Shown piece after piece: positions 13,016 through 27,100 of a stretch of DNA of 64,000 nucleotides (position 1 is its first letter; each line of letters starts with the position of its first letter). Source of the DNA: Caprella mutica (taxonomy: Eukaryota > Arthropoda > Malacostraca > Amphipoda > Caprellidae). Below the pieces are notes generated by a model. The model was not told the origin of the DNA, did not search any database, and saw only the letters and a program-made list of their open reading frames with translations. A program made the translations under genes and the position numbers. The stretch covers positions 62,001 through 126,000 of the forward strand of contig CANNZV010001471.1 in NCBI GenBank assembly GCA_947561585.1. Direction: 5' to 3'.

Positions 13016-13147
13016 AATCACAAAATACAGCTTCTATCTTTAGCCTCTTTCAAAATTTAATAAAAAAGTCTTCAAGCAACCTCCATTCATAATATCCATT
13101 ATTCGTTTAGTATCACTCACAGTGACTCTTTTCTTTGACAGTATGCA

Positions 13148-13495
13148 AAGTAACTAATGCTCTATCATTTCAATAAGTGATAGTCTTGGGACATTATTTG
13201 GCGAAATGTTTAGCCAATCAATCATTACATCCTCTAGCTACCGAATCACTGAGATTATCTTCCAATTTCTCATCAGACGATCAATCACGCGGAGAAGAGG
13301 AATGCCACCTACTCTAAATGAAGACCTGATCAACACTTTATTTTATATCTTCTTCTTTCAGATTTAGAGACTTAAAATAGAGGGAATTGTAGTTTTTAAA
13401 TGAGTTGTTGATGAAAGTTTATGTTGATGGATTATTTATGTTTTTTGAGCTTATTTCCTTATTTCCAATAGAAAAGAAGAATGACAAAACCTACT
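13148..13495. other. Non-coding stretch
   Basis: No gene or repeat recognised. Confidence 0.4.
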
Positions 13496-13632
13496 TATAG
13501 GGTAAGTTCCCAGTTATTGGACGTCTCAAAATTTTCGATCATACGAAAAAAAATATTATAATTAATCATTTAATTCATATTGTCTATGATCGAAAATGTG
13601 GAACTGTTCGATAATTTGGAACTGACCCTATA
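13496..13632. mobile_element. FB1 element, full, no core, TA/TATA-flanked
   Basis: TATAGGGTAAGTTCCCAGTT facing GGAACTGACCCTATA; TTTTCGATCAT facing ATGATCGAAAATGTGG. One of the cleanest short copies. Confidence 0.85.
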
Positions 13633-14151
13633 GTCATGGCTGTAAAATTCGAGTTTAGCATATTTAATGCTAATATATATAATCGACATAAAAAATCTTA
13701 TAAAAAACTACCAATAATCAATAAACTTCTGATAAATATATATTTATATAACTACATATATTTAATTTAAGTATAAACTGTATGTATAATCACGTTTCCA
13801 CAGACATATTTATATAGTTAAGTTATATACATTTAAAAATACAAGATAGGTACAAAATCATTCATCATAGATCACATTCTTAGATAATTAAATAAGTTTA
13901 TAAAATACATATATTGAATAGATGGTATAAAATTTCCTTCACCCCAAAGAAATATTTACATTCCACATATAAATATGAATTCATTTTCTTTGAGAATTCC
14001 AATAAATGGAAATAACTAAACTTCCAATAGAATACTTTTAACGATGTTGGTCCACAATAGAAAGTGCCTGCGCAATTCATAGCCTCAAATTCTTCAACCG
14101 ACACAAAAAGCGAACGTTAAAATGCCCAAAAGTCTTCGTTTCCGAGTAGTT

Positions 14152-14157
14152 TTTATT
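14152..14157 (-). promoter_or_regulatory. Candidate polyadenylation signal of the CLCA gene
   Basis: AATAAA on the minus strand, about 115 nt downstream of the CLCA stop. Position and motif are right, but AATAAA is common in such AT-rich DNA. Confidence 0.4.
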
Positions 14158-14271
14158 CTATATTTACATTAATATTCATTAGCTTACATGAAGTCAACAG
14201 CCAATCTAAGAATATGAGATCACAAATAAGTCAATGATATGAAATTTCAATTAAATGGACAAATTCTCCCC

Positions 14272-15119
14272 TTAAACCTGGGTGATATTTCGACGCTTGC
14301 GATCGGCAGCGTTGTGAGTCATAATGGCGCCATGATTACCGTTAATCTTCATCCCTGAGGATATGGGGCTGGAGTGGGAGTGATTATCCATCGGGTTAGT
14401 CAAAGGACTACCCATGGGGCTCCCCATGGGGTTGTAAACACTAGTGGGGTTCACGTGTGGGTTGCCTACAACGTGCCCTAAAAGATGACCTGTTAGAGCT
14501 TTGTCGTAGGTGTTGCCGTTGTACCCGTTGTAGTCAGTTGGGTAGTAGTTCAAGGAGGGATTTCTTAAGGGTACTGGAGGGTACTGAGTGTAGGCCGGTA
14601 GGGGCTCGGTGGAACATGTGTTGGATGTGCTGGTGGAAGAGGGTGTTGGAGTTGGTAGTGGATGGGGGTAATCTGTAACGGTCACATCGGGGTACTGATG
14701 AGGAATATCCACCATCATTTTCTCGTCGATGGCATCGCCAGAGGAGTGGATGGATAGTCTTCTTTCATGCTCTTGGAGCAGTCTGGTGGCTCCCCAAGAC
14801 TGTACAGGTGAAAGAGGTCTACCGCCGTTAGTTTCCTTGTGCTCACTGCTGATGGATGCTCTTCGGTCTTGGCTGTCGCAAGTCTCATCAGGCATCATGT
14901 TGACGCTTCCGTTGTTGTTGGTGGAGTTATCAGGCTGAGACTCGTCTGATTGTTCTCTTCTCTTCTTGATGACCATCACGTACAGGTACACCACAATCAG
15001 TGTACCTATCAGTAACGTACCGATGATTGAACCAAGAATGATGGCGATGAAGTCCACTTCCATACCAGCGAAGAACATAGGAGGTTCTGAACCGAGCTCT
15101 GACGTCAGAGTAAAGTTAC
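14272..15119 (-). CDS. CLCA exon j (last): transmembrane helix, cytoplasmic tail, PDZ-type C terminus
   Basis: 848 nt including TAA at 14274-14272, entering phase 1. Acceptor ctttttctcccaattttag. The segment NFTLTSELGSEPPMFF is followed by a hydrophobic helix (FIAIILGSIIGTLLIGTL and on to about residue 929), then the stop-transfer KKRRE. The tail of about 230 residues is rich in Ser, Pro, Asn and Gly, has Pro-rich patches (LPAYTQYPPVPL) and short GSPMGSP repeats, and ends NITQV, a class I PDZ ligand (T at -2, V at 0). The open frame continues past the acceptor into the intron, so the ORF start is not the exon start. Confidence 0.92.
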
Positions 15120-18100
15120 CTAAAATTGGGAGAAAAAGAAAGTAAATTTCGCATTCAAATTCCCATGTTACTAATGAATAGGGTTGTGACAATATGCTTT
15201 TAAAATCATTGATCAACAAAATATTATTGACGGAGAGAATTAAAGAGTATTGAATGGTTCTACACCAGCGGTATATAGTATTCGATGCCATTTCATTTCG
15301 TCTGTGATATTCCTAAGATCTATGAATTTAAAAGCATATTATCACAACTATACTAATTTAACATCATAATTCAGATTTCTAAACACCCAAATTATATCAT
15401 TTAATTTGGTTTAATATCTTTTTAGGGTTATATATAAGGCAGTAAAACTTGGGATTTAATTCCCTACCAGTTTCCAATTGAAATTGAACATTATATTTAT
15501 AATAGAGTTATTAAATTCAAGGCACAAGCCGTTGTTTTAATGACTCTTACCATAAGTTTCGCTGGATGTGGTCAAACCCGGCTGCGTGCGAGTAGTAATC
15601 TCGTAAGTGGTCGGCGGGCGGGCGATCCAGAGCGGGACGATGTTTCCTACTTGACCGATGTTGCCGACTTCGTCCACCGCTCGAATGGTCACATACCACA
15701 GCTTTTGGAATCGGAACTGGAGGGGATTGAATAAACAGAATGTGAGTCCATTGAAAAAAAGCAACAAGAATAAATTATCTGTAGCTTTGCTTATGATTAA
15801 AAAGGTACAAAGTAAAGAGTAGCAGGACATCTAAATACCTATTTTTTAATTTACCAGTCTTTTTTTGCTAGGAATTTAAAAAGAGACACAAACTATTATC
15901 TTTTTTTAATTCTCTCTTTAAGTCATTCACCAATTATATTTTCAGAAATGCTGAATTCGTTGTCAATTTATTTAGGCATTAATTATTTTTTAGGTATAAT
16001 TTTATATTGAGTGAATTCAGTCGTATGGAAATTACGAAACTTTAGTTTATAGTTCCTTCTTCGACCGAGATGACAGGTAGCCGGTAAATTGCTCGAAAAC
16101 AATTGCTCGAAAGACAATTGCTCGAAAACAATTGCTCGAAAAACAATTGCTCGAATGAACAATTGCTCGAAAGAACAATTGCTCGAAAGACAATTGCTCG
16201 AAAAACAGTTGCTCGAACGAACAATTGCTCGAATGAACAATTGCTCGAATTATCAAATTGCTCGAATGAACAAAATTGCTCGAATTATAAAATAGCACAG
16301 TTTTCGATTTTATAAAAGTCAGTTATTCATGAAGTGGAGCTGCACCTAACAATCCTTGTTTCTTTTTAGTAACTGATCATTAATCATTCTATAAATGATT
16401 TTAATTATTACTCATTCTGCATAACCTTTTTTTTAGACCGTTTGTGTCGTCTCGTATGTAACATGTGAATTGGAATCATGTGGTGAATCACTATTATTCA
16501 TGTGTTTTTTTATCATAAAACCCGAAAATTTATTTAATACTAGCCTTTCTGTATGTGGTACCTCAATAGGTGAAATAACTCAAAGTTTTGGCAGAGTTTT
16601 AATAAATCTACAAATTTTTTCGGGTTTTATGAAAAAAGAACATGAATAGTACTGATTCACCACATGATTCCAATTCACATGTTACATACGAGATGACACA
16701 AACGGTCTAAAAAAGATTATGCAGAATGAGTAATAATTAAAATAATTTATAGAATGATTAATGATCAGTTACTAAAAAGAAACAAGGATTGTTAGGTGCA
16801 GCTCCACTTCATGAATAACTGACTTTTATAAAATCGAAAACTGTGCAATTTTATAATTCGAGCAATTTTGTTCATTCGAGCAATTTGATAATTCGAGCAA
16901 TTATTGTTCATTCGAGCAATTGTTTTTCGAGAAATTGTCTTTCGAGCAATTGTTCTTTCGAGCAATTGTTCATTCGAGCAATTGTTTTTCGAGCAATTGT
17001 TTTCGAGCAATTGTCTTTCGAGCAATTGTTTTCGAGCAATTTACCTAGAACCGAGATGACAATAGCATAAAAACCTCTAGATATAATAGAATAGATCATC
17101 AATCAATAAAAAGTTATAATTCGAAAGATTTATAGTGAAATTATAGATAGATTATCATTATTCTTAAATCACCACAAAAATACAGGGTAAGCTCCGCGTT
17201 ATCGGACAGTTTCACATTTTCGAACAAGGAAGAGAAAAATATCTAATTTATCATTTTAACTGGTAAGTTGGTATCCATGATACTTGCTGGTATCAGGTAT
17301 CATCTATGATAGGCATCAGGTATCATAGATACTAATTAAAATAACGAGTTAAAAAGTCTAACTAGGTATAAATTTTTCTTATATGTTCGAAAATCTGGAA
17401 CCGTCCGATAACTTAGGAATCACCATGGACAATAATAATAATATTTTCAATTACAATCTATCCAATTTGTGTGTTAAATGGAAGTGTAGCAACTAATTGA
17501 ATAGCTCTATCTTGGATGAGTGACTATATGTCACAAAGTTCCTAATCGACAGCTTTGAATAAATTAAAGGCAGGCCTTGAATAGAGTCGCTATGAACATC
17601 TTAGAGATAATCTCAAGAGTCTGGAATCGAACTCCCTCCTTCTGGAGTTATGAACTGACTAAATATTAAGTTAATTTGATGCTATGAAAGATAATGAATA
17701 GCATGACTGGCATAAAATTAATTTGATATCGTAATAATATTGTTGTGTTTAATTTAAATCATTGACACTATGTAGAATAAATAGAGATGAAATATGTTAC
17801 TGAATTGGGGTGAATTCCAAGTTATCGGACGGTCCAACATTTACGATCATATAACAAAAAAATAGTCAGTAATAGTTGTTTAGCTAGTTATTTAAATTGG
17901 TATCCATGATACCTGCAGGTATCATGGATATCAACAGAAAAACAATTCAAAATATTTAATTAATCCCTAATATGATCGAAACCGTGGAACCGTCCAATAA
18001 CTCGAAACTCACCCTTATCGAAAAACATTCCCTATTCATTTGATCTTATTTGATATCCTCTCTTTGATCACCTTTCCTTCAATATGCCTATTCTAATCCT

Positions 18101-21100
18101 TTCATTCACCTGTTCTAATTTGTGCAAATTAAGAGTAGTGTAGTGAATCTTTCCAGCCTCGAGTGGTTTGGGAAGCCCTTTGAGTTTATTGCCCTGGAAA
18201 GCTCTGGCCCGATTGATGGAGGGGCCTATGAGTGCCTCGTAGAAGGAGGCACTGCCAAAGTCCCAGTCGTCACCGGGTGAAGTCCACACCAGCGATATCG
18301 TCTGTGTGCTCTCGTTTATTGAAACTTGAAGATCCAAGATCCTGAAATGATGAGGAGAAAGAGTCTTTAGAGGTCATATCCTTCATCTTTTGAACTGTTG
18401 TCTGGAAACAATATTCGGTTGCTTTAATAAAGGATGAGTGGTTTTAGAAGGAGGATTTTTAAAGAGTGGTTCTTGCAATGAAAATAGAGTTATTGATCGA
18501 GTCTGCATTGCAATGATTGCAAATCCGTAAGCTTAGTTGGAAGAATTGAATTGTTTATGTAATCATGAAGGTTTTTGTTTTTAGTTTCATTAAACATGAA
18601 GGAAGTTTGAGAAAATGCAGTGATTGGCAAACGAATTAGAGCTCTCTTTAAGTTTTTGCAAATGATTTTTTTCTATTTTGTGATTTTTTTTGTTGATAGT
18701 GATATATGATCTAACATTAATTATATATAGTTTATCAGCTTCATAATTGATAATATCTATATTTTTTTACTATGCACAATGTAAAAATATATAAAATTTC
18801 CTCTCTCAATACTTTCAACGGGGAAATTCTAAACAGAACGACACACCATAAGTCCGAAAAACTGTTATCACGATATGTAGTTGGTCGTAGGGCTAGTTTG
18901 TTGTATCCGCTAGTTTGTTGTACTGCACACTTCATGACTGTTTAATTATCTGGCAGGGGAGGTTCGTGGGGCGACACGACTCCTATTATAAACATATTTG
19001 AAGTAATGTTGGACCAACGAATAGTAACCTTTTCAACAAGCACTGTGAAAGCAAGTGAATTTGAAAAAAACCTATTACTCTTTAGATGGACTGTTGTAGT
19101 TGCCATCTTTCTCCTTAGGTGAACCACTCTAACCACTAATTGCCTTACCTGCTAGGGGGTAGAATGTCCCTTAGAGGGGCAGACTCCACCAGTTCCAAAT
19201 CCCCCCAAGAGACTATCCTGGTGAAGGGAGGCGCTCTACTGGTCTTGTGTTTGATGATACTGCCGCAACAGTGAACTGGCGCTGATGTCGTGAACTGGGA
19301 CTGAACAGGGAATAGAGTTGGGGTAAGTTATGAATTATCGAACAGTTACACATTCTCGATCATGTAAGAAAGAAACTACGTTATAATTTAACTTATTTAA
19401 TTGGTATCTATGATACCTGGACTTAGGTATCCTGGATTCCATTTCAAATAATAGTTCTATCAATTATTATTATACAGGGTGTTTCATATAAAATGCACCA
19501 AAATTTGACAGCTTACATAAAAACTTCATATAAAACCTTTTTCAATTATTTCTAAAACTTTAAAAGTCACTATCTTGAAACTGAGCAGTTTTGATAATTT
19601 ATATTTTCGTGAAGCAATGTTTGTTTCATGTGAAATTCCCTATGTGTATGTTAAAAATTACTTTAGAATCAGGGTATCAACATCTTGGTAACGAAACATT
19701 TTGGAAATTTTGTTATTCATGAAAAAGTTTTACTTTTAAGTTTTAATGCAAACTGTCAAATCTTGTCATATCTGAAATGAAACACCCTGTATAATAATTA
19801 TATTATTTGACACTAATTATTACAGATCTCCTTTTGATTCCACATCTGTATGTAAATTTGAAAACCATTCAATCTTTTTCGTCCAGTACATTTTTTTAAA
19901 TAATTCAACAAGACATTTATAAGATGTTGTAGAAAGTTATCACTATAGAGTAGAACTCCTCTATAGTGAACTCCTCTATAGTGAACCAATTTTCATAATC
20001 TGCGATGAATTACCATCTGTTTTTTGAAAACTACAGGCTATTTTACGGCAGACTAAAGAATATTTGTTCACTATAGAGGAATTCACTGTAGAGGAGTTCA
20101 CTATAGAGGAGTTCACTATAGAGGAGTTCACTATAGAGGAGTTCACTATAGAGGAGTTCACTATAGAGGAGTTCACTATAGAGGAGTTCACTATAGAGGA
20201 GTTACTATACAGGAGTTCACTGTAGAGGAGTTCACTATAGAGGAGTTCACTATAGAGGAGTTCACTATAGAGGATTTCTGCTCTGTAATACCCTATATAT
20301 AATAATAAAATCAAATGAATACATTTTCAAAGAGAGATGTTACGTAGCAACATGTCTCTTTTCACATATTCAACACATTTGACCACTTTAGTGAAGTAAC
20401 TACGTCTGGAGGGCAATAAATTGCAGTGGTAACTCTCAAAGGGACTCGTCACAACAGCTAAAAAGTATTTCACGACGATGCAATAAGCTAAGTCACTGAA
20501 AACATTCGAAAATGGACTCGGGTCAAGCTTTATATTAATTCAGCAGCCAGGGGAAAACAATGTCTGTAAATTCTCTATCTTTGATCTATTGTCTGATCAA
20601 TGATCTATTTACATCTTTTGATCTATTAAATGATCAATGATCTATCTTACATATTTTGATCTATTATCTGATCGATATAATATCTTTTGATCTATTGTCT
20701 CATTTACATCTATATTATTAATTACTGAAGGTAAATTTCGATTAGTTCAAAAACTCGTAATAAAATTTGGTCGAAATATGAATAGATTTCATGAATAATA
20801 TAAAATTTTATTTAGAAAATAGACTCCATTTCGAATAACAGTTCAAATGCATTTTTCTAAAATAAACGCGCAATGTGTAGGTAAATTTATTCTATAAATA
20901 ATTTAGAGGTCGTCCTGATTCTATTTATTAGAGTAATCGTTAATAAACAATCATGATGATTTACTTGAAATTAAAGTGTTAGAGGGTTAGTGCTGAGTTA
21001 CCGAACGGTTCCATATTTTCGATTATGAAAAAAACATTTTAAATTATTATTTAACTTCCTTTTCAATTGGTATCCATGATACTTACAGGTATCATTGATA

Positions 21101-24100
21101 CCAATCAAAATAACGACTTGAACAATAATTTATTTTTATTTTTTATCGACAATTTCCAATAGAAACCAGCTAGCTAGCACACTATCTAAATAGCATACTA
21201 ACTAGCACAATAACTAGATCACTAACTAGTACCTAGCACACTATTACCCAGCACACTCACCTGCTGGTAGTACTTGAGGTGACTCCTTTCCTCTCCCCGT
21301 CCATCTCCCTTTCCTATAAGGGCTGTACTTGCATTGTCATCCACATGCGCCGTCAAGAAGTACGTACCGGGGTAGGCGTGCAGGGGCGGTAAGTACCGGG
21401 AATAAATACCGTCATTGCCGGTGATGTCGGGATCTGAAGACCGGTAATTGGTTAGAAATGAAGAAAGAAATATTTGATAGATAAAACTATTTAACGGAAA
21501 GTATCGGAATTTGAAACATTTTTGGTACTTTTTTGTTAAGAATTTGATTTAAAGAGTTTTATTCGAATAAAAAGATATCAACAATTGAAATATTTATTTT
21601 AAAATCCATTCGGTTTTTCGTGAATTTGTTGAAGATTTTCCAAAGTTTGTCCATTACGGTAAATATTGATGGTATTTTATCGTAAAATATCATAATAAAG
21701 ACATTATCCTCAGGAATGTCCGACGAAAGACGAAAGACTGAAAGTGTTTTTAATTGATGATAAATTACTATTGTATTTTTGTCTAATCATTTATTGTCGT
21801 AGATAGATGATCTTTTTACCATCGATTATAATCACCGACAGAAAGTCAACGATTTGTGATTATAATTTTCTGATTTCCACATTAACCTGGCTACATTTCT
21901 TACAAATAACCATTGCTTAATTATCCGTTAAACTTTTCATTTAGTGCTTATAAATAGAATAGCGTCTTAAAATAAAAAGTTCGCTAGTAACAATAAGTGT
22001 TCCAAAACCGTCACCTCCCACTCTATACTTAATTATTCGTCAGATGTACCTCACAGATATGCTTTTTCATATTAAATTTGCTTGTTTGCCTTGTAAAATC
22101 TCTTCTGAACTTGATTGCGTCTTTTATTCAGTTTCTTCAAAATGCAATAATTAGTTCCTAAAAAATTAACGATTGTGGCTGCAACGTTAGTGGCGTACAA
22201 GTCATTCAAATTTTCAATATTTAGATATTTGTTTTATCATATTTTTCGATAAGTTCTTCTTCTAAGTAATTTAGTTATCTTTTATTTATTTACCGAACTG
22301 ACTGTTAGTTTGTGAATATAGAAATAGCTTTCAAAATATCAACAAATTCATGCAGCATCGATGTTTCCTATTTATAAAACATTGGGCGGGAGAGTCGGTA
22401 CTTCAGCACGTTCTGCACGATTCGACCTGAATGTCGAAATTGAAGCATAAGGCAAACAAATACTCCATTAACAATAGTATTATATAATTTCAGCATGTTA
22501 TAGGTGCTCACACGGCATGCAGACTAAATGTCAAACTTGAATATAGTCTAACTTTCAATAAACACCTTTTTTAACGAAATAAATTCCAGTAAAACTAGAC
22601 GAGATGTATCTAAGTTAGATTAACCCTTATCTAACATTTAGGTTCACTAGCGTGAGATGTCGGAGGGGTAAATTTGATATGTTTACAAAAACATAAACTC
22701 GGTTTGAAGACGCACCTCGAAAGCTTTATCCGGAGTTAGGAGCAGCAATGCATTATGCTGGAACTAGTTTCAACGGCGGTGTAATATACCCAGGCACTTT
22801 GCCGACCTACGGTCATAAATTTAGTGTTAATGCTTCCGCCAAGTCGAATTTAGTGAACACAAACGTAGTTTCTATTTAAACCCATCTGAAAGGAGGATTC
22901 TGTAGCTGGGGGCCTTTGTAATTTTCCACCACTCTCCAGGGAAATTAATGTGAACAAAGAGCATAAAAATCGCGGAGAAATCACCTATATACCACCACCT
23001 CCGCCACACTCCACCATCACCGCCAACTGAATCGCAATTACCTGATTTGTGTCAGCTGATATATTCGGAGGCCAGGTTGCATCTGAATAATGCTAATGTC
23101 TTTTACAGTAGCCAAAGGAGTAAAAGACTATTCTTACAAATCACTCTTGAAGTAGGTTACTATGTGGAGTAACTCACGAATTGTCGGACAGCTCTGCATT
23201 TTCGATCACAGAAGAAATATATACAAATAATTGGATTTTTTAACTCATTATTTTAATTAGTATCTGTGATACCTGCAAGTATTATGGATACCAATTAAAA
23301 TATCGAGATTAAATTATCAATAAATATTTTCTATAATAAAAATAAGAGACTTCATGGTTCTGGAATGAACTTTTGATAGAGTGAATCATGAATTTGTTAA
23401 AATGGCAATTTCAATGACAGGATTTAGTAGGGAATTCGAGCAAATAATATAAACATATTTTCTGTAGTTCTAAATTTTATCAAATATCTTTTAGGAATTT
23501 TCTTTCAGACTTACAAGTTTAATATTGTTCTTTTCTGATCACTTTCGCCAACAATTCTTAACTAACCGAAAGCCTCTATTTTATTTTGGCCCAAATCATG
23601 AAATAGAATTAACTCGAGGAACAGAAATAACTTCTTGAACACATAAAATGAAATAAAAAGTCCGGTCGCGCACTCACTCCCAATTCTGATTTCTCGCGCC
23701 ATTTTTTCTGCTCTCATATAAAAGAACCTCAGAGGAGAGATATTTGGACTTCATCTCATCTTTGAAGAAGAGGCAAAGATGTCTGAGGAATGAGGATGGA
23801 TTTAAAATAGGCTCGACTCACCTCCTGATCCATTATCCAAAAGATCAACGTAGATGGGCGAGTAAGTCGATCCAGTGCCATTCATTCCCAGTCTTTGGAT
23901 CTTTGCGACGACCCGCGCCCGCAGGATTGGGTAGTCGTCAGACATGACACTGGCGTACAGGATTACGGGATTGGAAGTATCGGAGCCATTCACCACCTGA
24001 TCTGGTGAGCTCGTCCATAGATTTACGCTGAGTCCGATGGATGTATTTCTTTTGCCGTAAACCTGCACATGGAGTCCTTGGTGCGAATCGGCTTTGTTTT

Positions 24101-27100
24101 CGATTGTGTAGGACCAGAGTCCTCTCTAAATGAGAAAAAACGGGGATTTCTTTTATGGAGGGCGAATGTATTAAATATATGAAGAAAGAAATGGAAATAG
24201 AGAAAATATTTTATAATTCCAGACTAGCACTCAATTTGTTTATTATACATGATATAAAAAATATTTTAATTAATCGACATTTAACTGTCATTTATATTTA
24301 TCAATTGAATCGAGGAAATTAATTACCTGGACATCTTCCAAATTCACGAAAATCATATTGACATCTCCATCTTCTTCCTGTATCGGCTTGACAATATCCC
24401 CGCTAGGTGACGTGAGTTGGATGGTGTTTCCCACATGATTCATATCATAGTAATGAACAGCGAACCTTGTATTGGGTCCTAGAGAGTCATCTAGAGCGAA
24501 GGTTCCTGTGGACATGTAAGCGATGCCTCCAGGAAACTCTTGTTCATGAATCAAAACGGGAGAGCCAATAGAATCGGATCTTCCACTCAGTTTAACAGCA
24601 GATCTCAGTGCGTTCATCATGGCAACCAACATGGATATTTTCGAATCATGTCCGACACCTTCATCCATAACGGTGAAACTGCGTACACCATTTCTGGATA
24701 GTTTTTCAAGTCCGTGAGAGACGTAAGAGTGGCTTCGGCCTGAACCAGATCCCATTGGGTATATCACGGGTATCACTCGAATTCGACGAGAATCGATCAG
24801 GTGAAGAATTTCATGCATTTGCATGTACTTTGAGGCTCCAGATGTCACCAATATGATATTAGCTCCGGCAGCGTCCAAGAATGATTCTTCGATGGTTCTC
24901 AGAGCTTCTTGTATTCCGCAAAGAATGCATTTCTGACTTTCAGGAACTGCAGACGGGTTTCTAGGTAGCCGGGAACTGACTTTTTGTCTCTCGAAAGAAA
25001 ATTCAGTTTCAATGAATCTCAGAGGAGCAACTCTGTGGGCGACTGAGTTGAAAGTAACTATTCCAATGTGAGAGTTATTTGGAATATCGTAAACAATTAC
25101 TTTTCGAACGGCCTTTCTTAAGTACTCCCAGCGACTCTGAAAGAAAACAAAACAACGAGCGTTAGTAGATTATTTCTCACTAGACCTATTATAACAATTA
25201 TCAAAGCGATTGTAAGATCATTTGCTGAAAATTAAGATATAAATAATCTAGTCTTATTTACATAAGTAGTGGATGTATAAAATTCTTTTTATAACGGCAA
25301 ACTTATATACAATTTTTCATCCATTTCTTACAAAATTCCTTCTTATTGATCACGTTCAATGCGCTCTTTTGCAACTCATATTTCCAGTTTACCTCACTGC
25401 AACCCCTTCTTTAAATAATAAGTTCTCAAGCCATCGATTTTAAGTGCATAAATACCGTGGATATATGAGCCCCAGGTCAGAAAGTCAATGAATCTCTGTG
25501 ACAAATGGCAGGCCGGATTTACGGTCTCCGAAAGAGCCACTCGAGTGACAGTATTTCAGAGTATCTTATACTTAGATGGGCTCACCTGAATGTTCATGGA
25601 CATGGTATCCTCGATGACGAAAACGTACCGGGGTACGTTCTCCTTCACAAATCGGATGACTGGTTCGAGTGCCTTGGCAATATCCGATTCGGAGTTTCTG
25701 CTCGGATTAGGATATTCAATTGGTTTAGAAATTCAACTTGGCTCAGGGAACGAACAATAATAGCTTGTTTCAAATATGGAATGCAATATGTCAATAAAAT
25801 ATAACAATGAAATCAATATATTAATTCGTTCGCTATATGCTATTCTCTAGGTAATAAAAGCAATTAATGCATAGTATGACTATTCTCCACCAAGTATAAC
25901 CGAATATGCAGGACAAGTATTAAATGATTCTTCTTGACATAGAAAGTATGTCAATTTCTTGCAGTTAGAGTAAGACATGTAATTACGTAATCAGGAAGAA
26001 TGCACAGTGACCATTATTCACACTGACCTGCTATCTGCGAAATCTACAGATCTTTCGATCACTTCCCATGCTGAGAGGCCATGGCACAGAGCATTCTGCT
26101 TAGTCAAAGCCTCGCGATTGTGTGTCCTGTTGTCGCAGAAATTCTGAACCTGCAACACAATATTTTGAACATAAATGTACAGAAAATAAATTAGGATAAC
26201 TGGAATTAGGATTTATTAAATGCAAATCTGGAACATCAAATAATTGGTCACTATGATGCGGAGTCTCCATATACGCGCCACTTTCTGTGTTAGTGTAAAC
26301 AGTAAAGTCATTCACATGGGTGATACTTCAAATACGGGCCTATGGAAATATTTTCTTATTAAAAGATCATTTATATAAATTCAAACAGACTTATCTCTTT
26401 TGATGGACATTAAAGTGAGACACTGAGCAATTGGCTCATAAAAAACATCAGTTAAAAAAGGAGCAAAATATTAGAGACTTTAAAACGGAACTAAAATCTG
26501 TTGTTGCGCTTCAACCGTAGCATCTTAATTGATTTTCCAGATCATTTGAAGCTGAGATTGAACACACCGACGAGAAATGCACTTTAGTACAGTTCGGTTC
26601 TTTTTAAAGGCAGCACAGTGCCCAAATTTTGGGAGCTGTTTGAAAATTTGGTTTGTTAGAATTTTTATATAGTTTATAGTCATTGTCTATAGTTTAAATA
26701 TTGTGTGAGAATTAATGCCAATTGTAAGGTGAAATTAATGAATCTCATGTTATCATGACATAACGATAATTAACTAATCTGCAAAATCAAAAGTATCACT
26801 ATATTGATAATATACATTAAACATCACATTATGTTAGTTTGATATATAAAATTGCTGAACATGAAACAAATGAGAGAAAAATGTTTGTTTGCTGTATGAT
26901 TTCAATCTGTACTCGATAATAATTCCTACCCAGCTATACAGGCATGCGATGCAAATCTACAAGCTGGATTAGGAGGCTCGGATATAATGGATCTATATTG
27001 AGGATTGTAGCGTATTCTTTTGCGTTTCCACGTAGATAAAAATTTGCATTTATCAATGTTGAAAGAACATATTCAACATTTCAAAATTAAGGTTCAAATT

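Noticed and set aside
14457..14938. Plus-strand ORFs of 69-73 aa opposite the last CLCA exon
   Set aside because: Shadows of the real minus-strand exon.
15983..16298. Minus-strand frames with SSNCSFEQLF repeats, mirrored at 16843-17070
   Set aside because: Translations of the FB5 arm arrays; the mirrored copies confirm a hairpin element.
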